Origin: Micrococcaceae bacterium UBA3381
GTDB lineage: Bacteria; Actinomycetota; Actinomycetes; Actinomycetales; Micrococcaceae
Direction of reading: 5' to 3'
Assembly (NCBI GenBank): GCA_002358975.1
Contig: DEPX01000097.1
Span: forward strand, 6,995 to 13,439
Length of the DNA: 6,445 bases
A program made the translations under genes and the position numbers. This document shows positions 5,452 to 6,445 of the stretch, in pieces (the first letter of the stretch is position 1; each line of letters begins with the position of its first letter). The notes under the pieces were generated by a model. The model was given only the letters and a program-made list of their open reading frames with translations, was not told where the DNA came from and made no database searches.

Positions 5452-6445
5452 CTAGCCTCGACCCACCAGGGACGCTACCTTCGTTACCATTCGCTCAACT
5501 GCGAATTCAGCATCACGGGCTTGGCCTTTTGCCTCAGCATCTGCTCGAGCAATCAGCTCAATAGCCCCTGCGATATTAACTGGTGTCCAACGGCGAGCAG
5601 TTGCTGAGACTCGCTGGGCCTGCCATGGTGCCATACCAAGAATAGAAGCTAATTGACCTGATGGGATACGCGTATCAATAACGCGTGCAACTTGGCGGGC
5701 TTTCATAGCAAAAGATGCGGTAATAGCTACCGGTTGGACACCAGTTGATAGTGCATGACGTAACAGCGCTGTCGCCTGCCCAAATTGGCCGTCCAATGCT
5801 GCATCAGCAACTTTAAACGCAGTAGCTTGGACTCGTCCTCCGTAGTATTTTTCTACGGTAGCTTCGCTAATTGTCCCTTCTGTATCTGCAATGAGTTGAT
5901 GAGCTGCCGCTGCGAGTTCGCCGAGGTTTTGTCCAATCGCTTCAGCTAATGCTTTAATCGCGTCTGCGTTGATTTTACGGCCAGCTATGCGGAACTCCGT
6001 TTGAAGAAACTCCATTCGATCGCGTTCTGATTTGATCGGTTTAGCCTCGATGAACTGGCCGGATTTTTTGAATGTATCAAGTAGACGTTTACCACGCGTT
6101 CCGCCACCATGTAACGCGAGTAGTGTGACGTCAGGGTTCACCTGTTGAACATATTCCAGACCATCAGTAACGAACGCGTCGGTCATTTTGTGCATCTCTT
6201 CAAAAACCAACAGCTTCTTTTCGCCAAATAAGGATGGGCTCGCCAGTATCTGTAACTCCCCTGGTTGGTACTCTGCGGCAGAAAGATAATGGACTTCGGT
6301 ATCAGGCTCCGAGGCTTTGAGCTGGCCTTTAACCAAGTCGGTGACCCGGGTATGGATGTAGTCTTCACTGCCATGCACCAAGATCAATGGTGAAACACTA
6401 ACATCACGCCAAGATGTTCCGCTTGTTTTCTGTCGCCGTGGGGAA
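5452..6445 (-). CDS. holA: DNA polymerase III delta subunit (HolA), 5' end probably beyond the window
   Basis: HolA is the clamp-loader subunit that opens the sliding beta clamp on DNA. At least 311 residues are seen from the first possible start, TTG at 6387, which begins MILVHGSEDYIHTRV. Family features are the opening (L/V)(I/V)L.HGSE strand, LASPSLFGEKKLLVFEE (48-64), LLALHGGGTRGKRLLDTFKKSG (about 89-110), an IGQNLGEL helix start (about 151-158), and the C-terminal helical domain with ATALLRHALSTGVQPVAI and FAMKARQVARV. It lacks a Walker A motif, as expected for delta. The frame stays open from 6387 to 6445 and contains no other start codon. The added residues (such as TSWRDVSVSP) look like the N-terminal lead-in of some actinobacterial homologs. 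TTG 6387 also has no ribosome binding site. I therefore treat the gene as running off the right edge. It converges on rpsT. Confidence 0.92.
   Translation of the reverse strand, partial: SPRRQKTSGTSWRDVSVSPLILVHGSEDYIHTRVTDLVKGQLKASEPDTEVHYLSAAEYQPGELQILASPSLFGEKKLLVFEEMHKMTDAFVTDGLEYVQQVNPDVTLLALHGGGTRGKRLLDTFKKSGQFIEAKPIKSERDRMEFLQTEFRIAGRKINADAIKALAEAIGQNLGELAAAAHQLIADTEGTISEATVEKYYGGRVQATAFKVADAALDGQFGQATALLRHALSTGVQPVAITASFAMKARQVARVIDTRIPSGQLASILGMAPWQAQRVSATARRWTPVNIAGAIELIARADAEAKGQARDAEFAVERMVTKVASLVGRG

Overview
The window looks like ordinary housekeeping chromosome from an actinobacterium with roughly balanced G+C (judged by eye, not computed). The evidence is the pairing of a DUF3097 protein with HrcA, HemW, LepA, S20 and the DNA polymerase III delta subunit. 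A moderate-G+C member of the Actinomycetaceae would fit, but the genus cannot be fixed from sequence alone.

Left part (1-1682). The 5' end of hrcA, the heat-shock repressor, runs leftward off the window. A near-perfect CIRCE operator lies just upstream of its ribosome binding site. Reading the other way are a DUF3097 protein, whose C-terminal half resembles a Toprim-type fold, and a small DUF4870/Tic20-like membrane protein.

Middle (1683-5113). On the minus strand, lepA (elongation factor 4) is followed after 4 bases by hemW (radical-SAM heme chaperone), probably as one transcript. A 331-base gene-free region then separates lepA from the divergent rpsT. It holds a pair of co-centred inverted repeats in the lepA leader, plus an extended -10 promoter and a GC-rich structured leader for rpsT.

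Right part (5114-6445). rpsT (ribosomal protein S20) starts at TTG and ends in a textbook intrinsic terminator. Converging on it is holA (clamp-loader delta subunit), whose reading frame stays open to the window edge, so its true start is probably outside.

The genes share a growth and translation theme: ribosome assembly (S20), ribosome quality (LepA), heme delivery (HemW), chaperone control (HrcA) and replication (HolA). No mobile element, CRISPR array, tRNA or rRNA was seen, and nothing here amounts to a clearly new biological system. The most interesting leads are the lepA upstream repeats with their mutually exclusive pairings, the Toprim-like signature in DUF3097, and the TTG-started, long-leader rpsT.
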